64,000 nucleotides of DNA from Ilyonectria destructans (lineage: Eukaryota; Ascomycota; Sordariomycetes; Hypocreales; Nectriaceae), in assembly GCA_020740775.1 (NCBI GenBank), contig JAHEWK010000029.1, forward strand, positions 248,001 to 312,000, in the 5' to 3' direction. A program made the translations under genes and the position numbers. The notes beneath the pieces are model-generated. The model ran no database searches. It had not been told where the DNA came from and worked only from the letters and a program-made list of their open reading frames with translations. Positions 40,586 to 53,085 of this stretch are shown in pieces. How positions within the stretch are numbered: the first letter of the stretch is position 1; the number at the start of each line of letters is the position of its first letter.

Positions 40586-43500
40586 GTATTTTGTTGTGCA
40601 GTTTCGCAGCCCTCTGGATGCTTGGCCGTTACCGCCCGACAACGGCTGAGGGCAAAGGTAGCAAGGGTTGTGTGCACTCCAACTTCTTCTCATCGGGCTG
40701 CGGTTGGGATCTCTCAGGGCCAATGGAATTAAAGTGCATATGGATCACGGCATCTTCCAGCTTCCAAGGTCTCAAATCCCCGAAATATATCGGGATTGCG
40801 ATGCGCTCTGGAACATCCATGCATCGGGGCCAGCATGTGCCCCCGCCACTGGTGTGACCTCCTAACCGTTTTGATCCCGACTTACAGCTGTTTAATAAAC
40901 AGTAAAAAAGGTGAGATATGGTCGTTGGACAAGGGTGGGCGGGGTGGTTTGCCAAGACTTGTAGTTGGCCGATGCCTACAGAAACCTGGCTGAAAACTAT
41001 TGCCTGCATGTCTGGCAAAGCTGGGCAAAGTTGGATTCCTGCCGTTCTGACCACTGTGACATGGATGACATGTTGTTCGCCCGGGCAAATAGTGGCTGGC
41101 ACCTAAGGCAGGGAGAGAAGAAGCTGAATGCAACCTCCAGATCGCCCCGAACACCAACGGGCACAGAGATTGGAGGATGCGCCCGTGTAAGCCAAGTGTT
41201 ATCGCATCCTCATCCCGCGCGTTTCCGATCAATCACCGAGTCTCGTCGGAATCTCGAGCGACATGTTTACGTACTTGAAATGCTGATCAACAGTCGGAGA
41301 GGTCAATTCATGATCAGCTTGAATACGCCACAAATTGGCATTTCCTGCATGAAGTGGTAGGTCAAACCGTCGTGACGGCCGCAGAGTTGACATTCGGCCA
41401 AGAGGTGAATGGCTGTCACCTGCTCTCTCACTGGGGAAGGAAAGCACCGAGGTCGGAGCACTGATGAGGTTTGGATGTGTCAGCAGCCTTTTTACAGTTC
41501 GTTATTGTGTGCCACGACCGTCTTTTTATATTATGGCACGAAGCGAAAGCTGGTTCCACATTCATAATTGATAGGCGGAATGTGGCTCTCTATGGAGGTC
41601 TCCCTGTGAAGGCGATACTAGATGATAAGATGAAGCACCACTTGCTCAAGAAATAAAATCGCAACCCGCCTGCAGGCGCAAACTTTAAAGTAACCACAGT
41701 CGACTTTCAATGCAAAGACGGGCGGGACGCAACGGGTGCGCGGAAGAGAGGAGATAGTGGTGGCGAGGAGACTGTGTTTTCGTGTGAGGGAATGGAATGG
41801 AGTGTGTTTTGTTTGGGTCTAGTGCATCTCGTCATCCCATCTATTTTCAAGCCCGGAGAGGCTTTCATTCATTGCCTTTGCTGTAGGGCTGTGGTAGCGC
41901 CAGGCGAAGAGCGGAGGGTAAACAATGGGCTCCTTGGCCGGGGGAGAGAATCGGCCAATGGAGACGGTATCACGACTCCAGCTCGGCGTGTTCACCTCGA
42001 AAAGAAGTAGACTTGTCACTTTATGGAGGGATGGTACGGATGCAAAGGCGGAGACTGGGGCCGTGTTATAGGCTTTAGTGAGAACCATGGCGTCCGCTCT
42101 TGATGCCATTCTGGATCAAGAGGAAAAGTTGGAGGTCGTCCGTACCGGGCCGGGATGCCTCTTTTCGCTTCTCCTCCCCCCATTGCCGCCCAGATCCCAT
42201 CCGATCGAACTCGGCAGTCGGAACATGGCCCCGGGGTTCCAACTTCTGGGGGCTGGCTGGACAACAGGGATGACAAGTCTAAAGTCGGACTTGTTTGACC
42301 TTGAGAGATGGCAGGTTTTAGATGGTGCAAGGAGATGTGATAATGAAAGCTGCCATTTTTTCCTGTTGGCTCAATTGGTCGGAAAGAGGCTCGCAGAGTC
42401 AAAGCGGTTGGCGTCTAGGAGTGATTGACCGAGGATAGGGAACGAAAAAGCAACTTCGGATGATGTCTGAGACATGCTTTGGCGCGGCCTTGGTCTTGTA
42501 TTTCCTTCCGAGTCTCTCTCCGTAACACTCAAGCTCGGAGGCAGCCGCCTTTCGCTCAGGATTTTGGAAAATGAAAAGGATTGGATAAAATCCTTGGTTG
42601 ACTGATCACCCCGAAAAACTCGGTGTACTAGATGCGACATGATAGTCATTTGATTCTATGAGATCCCTGTTGGCCTGTTTCTTAGGTAGGTTAGCGTTGC
42701 GAAAGGGAGGTGTCAATCAGTCACTCACACTGATGGATGTTTGTGTTCGCCCGACAGTTGACAACACAATGGACAAGGGCCAATTCCTTCATTTGCAAAC
42801 CCTGAGAAAGAGCCTGTGTCCAACCTCCAGCTCATGCTCGACGGCACCGGGGTACCTTGTCCTGGCAATTAACCTTCTAGAACTAAGCAAGGCTGTGTAT
42901 CAACCAGCCTTAACCCGGACTCTGGAGTTTTTTAGGCAGAGAATACAGCGGTAATTCCATGTCAAAAGGCCTCAAAGGACGCACTTAATAGCAAGATGAA
43001 TGCGAGAAATAAGCTGGGAATGCGGGGTGTCCAGAGTCTGTGCAATCCGCCCCGCTTCAAGCCAAGAACGGGTGTACACTCTGCTCCTCCACAAGTCGAG
43101 TCCGACTCAAGAGAGGAGCAATTATTTCCACGGGCCGATGACTAGTTCATGTCTCAACATCCAGCCTGCTAATTAAAGCTGGCCTGTCGGTCGGACAGCC
43201 GGCTTTCCGCCGTTCGAGTCTCGCCAGCCCCGTCCAATAATAGGATAGGCGGGGCGACGCTAGGACGGGCAAATTACCAGGCGTCGCATATCACACCCTC
43301 TCAAGAACTGGTGGCATGTATATTTTCTTTTTCTCAGCTGAGGCAGACTGAGACATGCATGGATTTGGACGGGTAATACCAGCGGTTGAACCGCCAAAAT
43401 CCTGCATTCCAGTCCAACAAGTGTGTGGCTCACCCCAATTGAGACCGGGGTGACGGCCATTCACCGTTTGCAGTTTCAACCTGTCTCCGTGAGCCACGCA

Positions 43501-44154
43501 GCACACATCTGCCTTTCTCAGACGAGCACATGTGACGAGCGCACAGTTCTTTTCTCAGTGATGTGATGAGATTGTCGCATTTCATTGGATGCTTATTGAT
43601 AGGGCCTGTTTACTTATGTCGTCTCTTCTCTCAGCCACTGTGTTTTGGTAGCCCCCAAGAAATCGATGAGTCATAAAACTTCACTCGGCCACCGAGGAGG
43701 CACTGGGGAAATAAGAAGACAATCAGCAGAAATAGCAGCAGATTCCAGCGCTTAAAAAGAGGCAGTGCCCGTGGTTCCCACATCCTAGGGTTGTGCAATC
43801 TTTTGAATTACAGAGTAGACGAACCCTGTGATTTTAGACCATGAAAATCATTAAAACCCAATCTCGTCACGCATCGTGAGATCGGATGCTTCAAGCACGA
43901 ATAGCATAACAAGCTTGATCGATCATTCCTCCCTTCCCCCTACCCCCATGTTTACACTACCCCTCCAAGCCAAGACGCGCCCAGGAAATAGTCCATGCTC
44001 TAATCCGACTGGTTTGTCTTGGAAAAGTTGCTGCATTAAAAGCATTAAAAGATGACAAGTGTGGTGTCACGGGCGCCATGTGGACACAGAGGCGCTGCTC
44101 GGACCAACGCCAGCATTTTACTACGGCAAAGTATCCTCACCCCCCGGCCTCTTC
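40586..44154. other. 3.5-kb stretch without recognisable gene
   Basis: Open frames reach 157 codons but occur on both strands over the same bases and show no domains, introns or coding bias that I trust. There is no visible transposon end or repeat shared with the rest of the window. It may contain unrecognised small or non-coding genes. Confidence 0.5.
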
Positions 44155-44606
44155 CTATAGGACATGCAAATCGGGCTCCCACCAGGCTTTGAGTCCGCGG
44201 GGACTTGGTGGAATTCATGCAGGCAGTCGACGAGGACATTTTATTGCATCAAAATTCAAACACACCGATGCACACAGCAATACCTATATGAAAATATAGA
44301 GAAGAGCTTAATTGATTGATTGATACCAAGAAGACTATTTTTTCCTTACTCTTGACTAAGAAAATCGCAATAGAAGGCCTGCATCCCGTTGTCAAGACGA
44401 AAGCATGGTCTGAGCTCGGAGAGGCTGCTTACGAAATATCGTTACAGCCCTGTGAATTATCGTTACACCCTGGTCGTTTGTCTAGTGCTTGAACCAATGA
44501 GAGCAAGGCTTGGCGCGGACGGTATCCCTGAGGGCTCCACAGTGATGTCCAAAAACAGCTAGCTAGACTGAATGTGAACAGGAGCAATGCAATCCCATCG
44601 CAATTG
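44155..44606 (+). repeat. Repeat R, copy R1
   Basis: Starts CTATAGGACATGC and matches, base by base with about ten percent change, the minus strand of 49763 downwards: GGCTCCCACCAGG, GGGACTTGGTGGAATTCA, ACCAAGAAGACTATTTTTTCC, GTCAAGACGAAAGCATGGTCTGAGCTC. It forms the left inverted arm around the hAT element and is followed immediately by a second, partial copy. Confidence 0.88.
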
Positions 44607-44611
44607 AACGT

Positions 44612-44955
44612 TATTTTTTCCTTTACTCATAATCATGAAACGCGCAATAGAAGGAATCCGTCCTTATCTATGTCAAGGCGAAAGTATGTCTGAACTCAGA
44701 AAGGCTGCTTACAAAATATTGTTACAGCCCTGTAAAGCTGTCGTCATACCCTGGTCTACTACTTGGACTTTCGACCAATGGGAACAAGGCTTGGACCGGA
44801 TGGTATCCTGGTTGGCTCCACAGCGACGTCCTAAAACAGGCAAGTTTCGTTTTGCACCATACTCGATTGAATGTGGGGGAGGATCAGCAGGGAAGGAAAC
44901 AAGCGATCCCATCATACCTACGGATACCAGTTGCAGAGATCATTGTATTATTGCG
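44612..44955 (+). repeat. Repeat R, partial copy R2
   Basis: Directly behind R1 and in the same orientation; it begins ATTTTTTCC and follows the second half of R1 and R3 (AGGCTGCTTAC, TTACAGCCCTGT, CAAGGCTTGGACCGGA, CAGGCAAGTTTCGTTTTGCAC). It holds an open frame of 112 codons from ATG 44635, but the other two copies are interrupted in that frame, so I do not call a gene. Confidence 0.85.
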
Positions 44956-45145
44956 CGTAGACAGTGTTGCTAATAATATAAACAATACGTATATTGGCAA
45001 TATGGACCCCCTCGCAATAATATCGTATTGTCAAGAGGCTATATTGTATTACCCAATATGAACAGGACCCATATTGTATTGTATTGCCAAGAACCCAATA
45101 TATTGGCAGTGTGACAATACATCCAATACATTCCACGTGACTTCA

Positions 45146-45391
45146 TCATTCAACTGCCTCAGCGAAAATCTCGTCACCTTGAAAATGTCGTATCCCAAAC
45201 CATGACTTCAGGCACTCCAATGCTTCAATTACATCACTCCCAAGTCGATTTCGACGGTCTGTAATCGTTATCTTTGCCCCAGAGAAGAGTCGTTCGGGCT
45301 CCGCAGACATTGCAGGAATTGACAATATATCCACGGCCATCTTGCTCAGGCTCGGGTAGTTTTTCTGCTGCGTCTCCTCTAGCTACCATGC
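45146..45391 (-). pseudogene. hAT transposase C-terminal fragment (another family)
   Basis: The minus strand reads SLSKMAVDILSIPAMSAEPERLFSGAKITITDRRNRL and then DVIEALECLKSWFG, ending at a stop at 45146-45148. This is the hAT C-terminal dimerisation segment with the ERLFS motif. It differs clearly from the two other hAT copies here. Only about 80 residues remain. Confidence 0.8.
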
Positions 45392-45479
45392 AAGGGCGCT
45401 CGTAAAACCATAAACCCGTTCAGACTTGCAATAACGCTCGTATTCGTCTGTGATGAGTGACGGGCAAGGCTCGAACCCA

Positions 45480-48400
45480 CTACACTGTAAATCCACGTGG
45501 ACCACATATAAGTGGCCCATCTCTATTACATCCACTTGTCGGCGCTCAGATTACGTAATAATCCACTACACTTGGACACGAAAGTGGATGTAATGGAGTG
45601 GATTTAGGTGGATTTAGGTACAGTGGGATATTCCCTGACCCTGTATGGTTCATAGTACTTATTTTTGTATATGACTGCCTATTAAATCGAGGTACCTGGA
45701 CCCAAGTTAGCCGAGGTCGATCACCCCTACAGCTAATCTAATAATATTAGACGAGAAACTACCCCTATTGAGTGCGTTTTCTACAGATTTCCTGCTTTGT
45801 TTTTGCCAAAAAAAAAAATTTGATGTCAGCCAACCAGCCAGGCCAACCAGGCCAACAGCAGCAGCTCGAAGACCGTCTTTTTCGCCATTTCAGAGGCTGG
45901 AATTGGTCAGAACGCGCTCGTGATACTAGCTCTTGGCTGTGGGACTTTGGCTATGATATTCAACGTCATGGCTTACGCAAATGGGCTTGCAAGGACTGTA
46001 TCCTCGGAAATCGTCCCATTATCGCGAGTTTTACCTCTTCAGGTCTCCAGAACGCGGCAAATCATCTATGGCGTGAGCACAAAACACCAGCACCAGAGGG
46101 AGAGAAAAAGAGCACAGCACAGCTCAAATCCGAAGGCGCACTGAAATCGAACCAGCCGACTATTGCCTCTGTTTTGAAACTGGACGTCAACAAGCCTACG
46201 GAACAGAATATCGCGAATAGCTTCATCTCACGCTTTGATAAGCAACACTTTCAGCGTATGCTAGTCGAGTTAATCGTCAGTAGCAACCAGTCATTTTCCT
46301 TCGCCGAGAACCTCATCCTCCGAGAAATCTTCGACTATTTGAGTCCCTCCGTTTCCATCCAACACGCCAACTTGACTGCCACGGCTGTCCGATATAAGAT
46401 CATTCAAGAGTATAACCGCCACAAGCAGACGGTTATCGAGGTGCTGAGGAACTCCCCTGGAGCCCTTCATATTTCATTTGATGGCTGGACGTCTCGAAAT
46501 AAGCTTGCCCTCTACGGTATTGCTTGTTTTTTCAGAGACGAGAAGAATCGGCCATGCAAAATCATGATTGGAGTTCCAGAGGCTCATCGTCACTTCGGCT
46601 CAACGATCGGTGGGGAGGTTCTCGACGTCCTACACACTCTTGGCGTGGGTCCAGAGAAGGTTGGCTATTTCACGCTCGACAATGCAGAAAACAACGATAC
46701 TGCCATGGAGGTCATTGGTGCTGAACTTGGGTTCGATGGCCGACTGCGCCGAGGACGCTGTATTGGCCACACAATTAACTTGTCAGCCAAGGCGCTCTTA
46801 TTTGGCAAAAACGCCGACGCGTTCGAGAAGCAATTGTCAGGCGCAGAAGCGTTATCTGATACTGAATACGCTCAATGGCGCAAAAAAGGACCAGTTGGCA
46901 AGTTACACAATATCGTAGTTGATGTGCGTATTAGCCACCGGCTGATTTACTTGTTCAAGGAGGTCCAGAGGGTAAGCGGTTTAACTAAATCCTATTCGTC
47001 TCATATTAACTCGGTATATCTAACAGGACGAAATTAATCGCGCCACCACCCTTAAACTCCGATCGAAGAAACCACTCAAGCTAATTATCGACAACGACAC
47101 GCGTTGGCTGTCACAACTCTACATGATCCGCAGGGCTCTACGGTTGAAAACCTCTATCGAACTCCTACTGATCAAGTATAAGGCGCAATGGGAGGACGAA
47201 AATCGGTCTAAAAAGACTGGCCAAGTGACACAAGCCAAGTTGGCGAAAAAACCACGCATCCTCCGAGACGAGAATCAGCTAACGGACAAAGACTGGGAGG
47301 TTCTTTACCATTTGGAGGCTATTCTGACTGTTTTTGAGACCGTGGTAAAGACACTTGAGGGTGATGGACACATCCGCAGGCGTAAGCAAGGCTGGACTGG
47401 CTCCTATGGCAATATCTGGGACGTGGTGCTTGGCTATGAGTTGCTGCTTAACACACTGGAAGAATATAAGCAGCTTGCTGCTGATTTTTCTGATCCAGAG
47501 CACTTCCGCATCGGAATCAACCTTGCTTGGGATAAGCTGGATGAATATTATCGGCGGCTGGACGAGACGCCCATCTACTATACGGCTATGGCGCTCCATC
47601 CAGCTTATCGTTGGGACTGGTTTGATGAAACGTGGGCTCATAAGCCTAGCTGGGTTGAAAAGGCAAAAGAGATGGTTGCCGACGTCTGGCTGTCCGATTA
47701 CGCTCATCTCGAGGTTAGAACCAGCAGCAGCAGAGGCGACGACGAGCCACCAGCAAAAAGACCTCGGTTTTTCAATCCCTTCGAGAAGAACAGTCGTCTG
47801 CCAAGCTCAATACCAGCCTACGCAGCAGCTATTGTGGGTGACGAGTACCAAGCGTGGCAGACGGATCGTGACGCCAGCGACGGCAACATTCGTGATCCAA
47901 TTGGTTACTGGATCACTAAGCAAGGCAGATATCCTCGGTTATCCAGGATGGCCTTGGACTTCCTGACGATCCAGCCGATGTCAGCCGAGTGTGAGAGGTT
48001 ATTTTCAGCTGCTGGCAAGATGGTCTCGGGGTTGCGTACGAACCTAGATGCTGAGATTATCGCCATTTGTCAGGTCTTACGCTCTTGGTACCGTGCTGGC
48101 CTTATCAAGGACCTGGATCCATTGCTTAAGTCACACCTCGAAAGTAAGCTGGATGCCGGCTGTGGGACTCTAAGCGACGACGAGCTGGCTCTTGCTGAGT
48201 CAAAATGGCTATTCGAGGGCGAGGACAGCGCCAGCGAGGTTGACGATTCATCACAGCAGCAAGAGGCTGAAGAGTTAGTGTCAACCTCTGAAAGTGAGGC
48301 TGAATAGGCGTCGACGAGGTTGTGAATAGCCTCAAAAATCCACTTACAAAAATCCACTTATAAATCCACGTGTACATCCATTCCACTCCGGTCGAATATG

Positions 48401-48490
48401 TGTTACATCCACTATGTAATTGCCTAATAAATCGTACATCCACTGTACTTGGCCCCAAAGTGGAGTGGATGTAGTGGTTCCGACCCTTGG
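45480..48490 (+). mobile_element. hAT transposon, apparently intact
   Basis: The transposase gene is bracketed by non-coding ends rich in TCCAC motifs on both strands: CACTACACTGTAAATCCACG at 45480 and following, and GGAGTGGATGTAGTGG near 48460-48477. The outer ends CACTACA and TGTAGTG form a short inverted repeat. An inner inverted pair CACTGTAAATCCAC / GTGGATTTAGGTACAGTG (45487-45628) lies in the left end. I could not find a convincing 8-bp duplication, so exact ends are approximate. Confidence 0.75.
45823..48307 (+). CDS. hAT-family transposase, two exons, intact
   Basis: Exons 45823-46971 and 47027-48307, with a 55-nt intron (GTAAGC to CAG), encode 809 residues without a stop or frameshift. 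The start is the ATG after an A tract, MSANQPGQPG. Residues about 40-95 form a BED-type zinc finger (WACKDC with HLWREH). The catalytic core shows HISFDGWTSRNKLALYG (first Asp), GYFTLDNAENND (second Asp), the RCIGHTINL C-x2-H motif, and in the C-terminal dimerisation domain PMSAECERLFSAAGKM (Glu). Length, domain order and an intron in the middle resemble fungal Restless-type hAT elements. The protein cuts and pastes DNA bound at the TCCAC-rich ends. It could also mobilise the nonautonomous copies if ends match. Confidence 0.92.
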
Positions 48491-49232
48491 ATGCGGGACT
48501 GTGAGTTTGATGATGGGAAGAGGGAACTTGAATTTGCAAGCCCAACTAACGATTGGTAACATCGGCCTCTGCGTGATGGACCTGGCTCACTAGCCGGACA
48601 GTTTCATGGCTGTCAGCTTCTTGGAGTTGTTGGGCCTGGCTCTGCTGACGCAATTGTTGGCGCCGTTTTCTACCACGGTTTCGTTCTCGCTGTTTCTTGG
48701 ATTCGGCGGAAACCGATGGAGGCGCCATGATCCCTTAGCGCGTTCGATCTTGAGGAGATAGGGCAGAACAAATCGTATGATCACAGATTTGCAGGTTTGT
48801 TGGATCCCTCTATTTTCTGGTGGTGTCTTGGTCATATTTATTTATCTGTCTCTTTGACGCGTCCCGCCGACTTGTATTTTTCAAGACCTGGTAAAGGGGC
48901 GAGCTTAATTTCGAGCCTCAATGGATGATTGGATGGGCTGACAGGGTTGCCATACGATCACTGGTTTTAGAGGGCGCCTGCTGAGAGTTTGCGTGCTGAT
49001 GGGGAAAAAGCAAACATAAGGGTCAACTCGGCACTTGCTTTCATTCAGGGCCACCATATAATACGGCGACCTAGGGTAAGAGCGAAGAATGAGTGAGACA
49101 AGCGAACACGATGTAAAAGTAAAAGTGAACTCCCAGTGACGTAGGATATAGGATAATTTCCTAATCAGCAAGATGGCTCCTCACGAATAGATGTTTTGTA
49201 TCTGAATCATGTTACGTAGGGTGATAAAATCT
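48491..49232. other. Intergenic with one small frame
   Basis: On the minus strand an ATG at 48728 opens a 60-codon Arg/Gln-rich frame (KKQRERNRGRKRRQQ) to 48546. It recalls the basic region of a bZIP protein but lacks a leucine zipper. It is too short and unsupported to call a gene. The rest shows nothing. Confidence 0.4.
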
Positions 49233-49763
49233 AGATCGTGCGCAATACAATAATGTCTGCAACTGGTATCCGTAAGTTAGCAATGGGATGGGATCGCTTT
49301 GTTTCCATACTCATCATCCACATCCACATTCAGTTGAGCATTGTGCAAAACGAAACTTGCCTGTTTTAGGACGCCACTGTGGAGCCAACCAGGATGCCGT
49401 CCGGTCCAAGCCTTGCTCTCATTGGTTCGAGTCCCAGACAAACGACTAGGGTGTAACGATAATTGACAGGGCTGTAACGATATTTCGTAAGCAGCCTCTC
49501 AGAGCTCAGACCATGCTTTCGTCTTGACAACGGGATGCATGCCTTCTATTGCGAGTTTCTTGGTTAAGAGTAAGGAAAAAATAGTCTTCTTGGTATAAAT
49601 CAATTAATTACGCTCTTATCTATCTTTTGATCTAGGTATTGCTGTATGCATTGATGTGTTTGAATTTTGACGAAATAAAATGTCTCCGTCGACTGCCTGC
49701 GTGAATTCCACCAAGTCCCCGTGGACTCAAACCTGGTGGGAGCCAGATTCGCATGTCCTATAG
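49233..49763 (-). repeat. Repeat R, copy R3 (inverted)
   Basis: The longest copy, 531 bp, in opposite orientation to R1 and R2, and ending with the same CTATAG boundary at 49758-49763. R1 and R3 therefore form inverted arms about 4.6 kb apart, enclosing R2, a hAT fragment and the intact hAT element. Confidence 0.88.
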
Positions 49764-49852
49764 AGTAAAACGGAGAAATAAACAATGCTTGATTTTGTGT
49801 GGGCCTTTGCGTTCCACTACACGATGGCACTCGGGGATCAAAACAGCACACA

Positions 49853-50715
49853 CTAGTGGTGGAGGTGTTGCATGCTACAGGACTTCGGAGCGAATTCTGC
49901 ATCGCTGAGACTTGAATTCTTTTCTATCCTTTTGACATAGCGTTGCGCCTCGTTCTGGATATACTTGTGGATCAAGGTGCATTCGCAGGTCGAGTGTTGC
50001 AAAAGGTTTATCTTCAGCTGTTGGGCCTCGGCAACGAGGTCCCGAAGGCAACTGGTCAGTTTAAAGTTGAGTTTCTCCAAGTCCTGTTCACTCGAATAGA
50101 GTTTCTCCATTTCTTCGTGCCGCCGATGGCGGAATTTACTGGCGGCAATGCGATTTCTCTCCTGCACTCGTTTATGGGCTGTTTTTTGTTTGTGATCACC
50201 TCCTGACGCCGCACTTGTCAGCATGGCTTGGCCCCCCTTGCGTATCAACTTCAGTGCCTAGGGTTGGCTTAAGATTGAGAGGCTCACCAGAACTCGTCTT
50301 CCGTTTTCGTACGGCATTCTTGGCCGGCGGTTGAGGTCTTTCGGGTGTGTGAGATGGGGGTGGGGATGGCCAGTTGGAGGCCGTTTGGTTAATGTCCTGA
50401 GATGGAGTGTGAGTCTCGGCCATTGGAATATGTGCGTTAGGACGACTTCTCGCCTCCCAGTTGAGGCTGGCCAAGATTTCGTTGGACTGGGAACTGTGTT
50501 GACCCCAGGGGGCAGCTAGATTGCCTTGATGCTGCAAAAGTCCTGGGAACGTTGGCCAATTCGCCGGCTCCAATGTCTCCCACTGGAAGTAAGCGGGCAG
50601 GGCGGGGCCATGGAAATCCAAACCATTTCCAGCCGTGTCTTGTAGATCGTAGCCGTTGAGCGCCGTCAGACCGTCTGGACAAGAGGAAGGACCAGGTTGG
50701 ATATCTGGCCAAGAC
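49853..50715 (-). CDS. bZIP transcription factor
   Basis: Minus-strand exons 50715-50288 and 50202-49853 joined over an 85-nt intron (GTGAGC, branch TGCTGAC, acceptor GTCAG) that keeps frame. The first exon codes Pro/Ser/Gln-rich sequence (AYFQWETLEPANWP). The second carries the basic region KRVQERNRIAASKFRHRRHEE, with the N-x7-R core NRIAASKFR, and a leucine zipper with Leu at LYSSEQDLEKLNFKL. The C-terminal tail holds two Cys residues. The 5' end is unsure: TTACAG precedes 50715, so a short upstream exon with ATG near 50760 is likely, but the obvious ATGG/GTAAGC candidate does not give the right phase. It is a nuclear dimeric regulator; nothing shows its targets. Confidence 0.8.
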
Positions 50716-50763
50716 CTGTAAGTATTCGTACCGTTCGGGTTGAATCCAAAAATGGCTTACCCA

Positions 50764-52345
50764 TCTACCTGTCGATAAAGTAAGTACTAAGAATGAGGCT
50801 TTCTGAGGCTTTTCAAGAGTGAGTTTGTTGTTGAGTAAGTCTCCCCGCTCTTGTCGAAATTTCAGGAAAGTCTTTCTGCAGGGTCGGGGGGGTTGAATGT
50901 CATCCGGGTCCTTAGCGCCCTGTTTTTATTCACATCCTAATAAAGCCACAGGTACTCGCCAGAGATGGGGCAGGTCTAGAATGGTCTCGCAGGGTGGTGG
51001 CAATGCCCTGAACCTGGAGATTTTGAGATATGAGAAGTGCTGTAAGTACTAGGTCCCACATCCCAACCAGTATCCCACCGCTTATGCATTGCCGTATCAG
51101 TTGCGGAAGTACCGCGGCCAAAGGATCCCATTTCTGGTTGGTGCTGTTGCATTCCGAAACTCTGTGATACGAGCACTTCCACGTGGACGCTGCGTGAGCC
51201 TTAGCTCCGTCTAGTGAGCCTGGGCCAGCCTGACCTTGTAGCATCGCCCGGGACACGCCACAGGCACGTAACATGAATCGTCCCTCTCGCGGAAGAGCTC
51301 CCAAGAGGAATAGCTGTCTGAATTTAGTCCAATAGCAGCAGCGACCTGAAATCTTTCACACTTAGTGGCTTCGATTCTTACAGTCCTACATGGACTGGCT
51401 GGCGAAGGCGGGACGATTGCTTCGGGTGCAGCTAGCCCATCAAGCTAAGAGATGGTTAGTTGCATGATGGAAAACAGCAATAGCTACATTGCGGCTTTTT
51501 GGCGATAAGCTAGGATTCATGGATCACAAGGTACAAACGCATCTGGTCAGATGTGGACGGGAACATGACATGTAGCCTGACATCCAATGGATGTGCACGG
51601 ATATCCTATTTACCTACGGCAGTCCCATCCGCCACTGCAACCCTGACGATCGCGACAAGGCCAGGGGAGATGCTGGGCTCGAATTTCGATGCCAATGCCA
51701 AGTGACATAATCTGCTTTGGGAAGAATCACACCACTTATTGCCACAGTTCGAGTGCCTCATTTGTATAAACTTGACCCTGCGACAACGACAAAGACTCTA
51801 CCATTTTAAGGATGTCTCGTGCAAAATATGTCTATCGCAATATTTTGGGTCACACCAGACAGTATCATGCCGAAGGTGTCGCAGACGTAACTATGACGTG
51901 GGATGGGGAAAAGGTTGAGGGGGGGAGGAAGAACGCCATTTGTTACCAAAACGTATGTTTTATCCTTTTTCCCCCACCTCCTCGGAGCCCTCCGCTTCGA
52001 TGTGGCCCAGCGCTAGTTTTATCTTCTGCTACCAGCAACAACGCAGGACCGAAAGTCGACTCTGGTATTCAGAGATTCCCCAGTTGTGTTCCTTTCACTC
52101 CCTTTCTCTTTGCTGAGTTTTCCACCTGCATCCAGGGTTGCCATCGAGATCTTCACCTGTCAGGCCAAGCAATTCATCTATCTAATCACCATGATTTGCT
52201 TGTCATCAAACTTAGCAGGCAATGAATGGATTCCGACATGCAAGCCGCAGGGAATGTTGATGGGCCTAATAAAGCGGGGTGTAGAGATTGCTCTATTCCC
52301 CTCTCCTGTGTGGATAAATAGAGGGGAACACCCTTCCCCTCCATA
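50764..52345. other. Intergenic, no gene recognised
   Basis: Includes the presumed promoter of the bZIP gene. Frames up to 137 codons (51812-52225) lack domains. Nothing repeated elsewhere in the window was noticed except the right edge, which enters the segmental duplication. Confidence 0.5.
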
Positions 52346-52945
52346 CGGGACTCGACCATGGACTCTGCCTGGAACTTTGTGCTCCACACCCAGACCAAAA
52401 TTTCGATCTGGGCCCGATAGTTCGATCTTCGGCGCAATGGAGCGCAGTTGGTGGTGGTAGACTTACTTGTTTGGCTCAATAATAGATCCGAACGTGGATA
52501 ATGGTAGGCTGCGACAATTGTCTCCGTAACAAGGCAGTGACCGCATTGTTGGGGATCAGCCAAGGCTTTCGAACTGAATAACAGTCATCCCTTCAATCAC
52601 TACATGTCGCTGAGGCACCGTAGACGTGCAGGATGGAATACAAACCCGATACCGAAGCATTCAATTGGGACCAACAGTCGTGCTCGCCGCTTTCGCCGCG
52701 TTCGCCGCTGGGAGACCGTCCTCACCACTATGTTAAGTCATCTTGGTTTGCCTCTGTCGACAGGTTCTCGCCACCGACAGCTGGCGCCACATCTTCCGAT
52801 ATCTTCAACAGCAATGAATTCTCGCTATCCGGCTCCTTCCCGGACTTAGGAGGATTGCACAGCTACGATAAAGATCACGGCCTCATTAATGAAAAGCACA
52901 CCAAACTAGAGTATGCTATCAACCACAAGAATCTTAGCCCAGTCA
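52346..52945 (+). repeat. Segmental duplication, copy 2
   Basis: Counterpart of 12250-12880. Relative to copy 1 it has an insertion of about 20 bases near 52490, a deletion inside the coding part of some 80 bases after GSF (52838), and loses homology after the codons for NLSP near 52940. Confidence 0.9.
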
Positions 52946-53004
52946 CCGACAAGTTCCCCGAAATCCCAGTCACCAATAACAAATCCCTTGATAGCCTAGG
53001 ATAA
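52633..53004 (+). pseudogene. Truncated bHLH paralogue without the DNA-binding domain
   Basis: A 123-codon frame from ATG 52633 parallels residues 1-135 of the bHLH protein at 12509 (shared WDQQ, VDRFSPPTA, NSNEFSLSG, DLGGLHSYDKDHGLI, KHTKLEYA). After NLSP it continues into 20 unrelated codons and stops at 53002-53004. The nuclear-localisation stretch and the bHLH are absent. The promoter-proximal sequence was copied with it, so it may still be transcribed; the product could not bind DNA or dimerise through bHLH. It is most simply a dead fragment. Confidence 0.8.
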
Positions 53005-53085
53005 TGTGGCACGTGACCTAATCACAGAGGCAGAAACTGTGACGCCTAACGCGTGTAACTATATCAAACAGCGTCCGCCATTGAT

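Noticed and set aside
43150..43235. tRNA-like stretch with GTTCGAGTC
   Set aside because: The B-box-like motif is present, but the T-stem does not pair, and no acceptor stem or anticodon arm can be built around it.
44635..44973. 112-codon open frame in repeat copy R2
   Set aside because: The homologous frame is interrupted in R1 and R3, so it shows no sign of being conserved as protein.
48546..48728. 60-codon Arg/Gln-rich minus-strand frame resembling a bZIP basic region
   Set aside because: No zipper, no further exon found, and no conserved N-x7-R spacing; kept only as a note.
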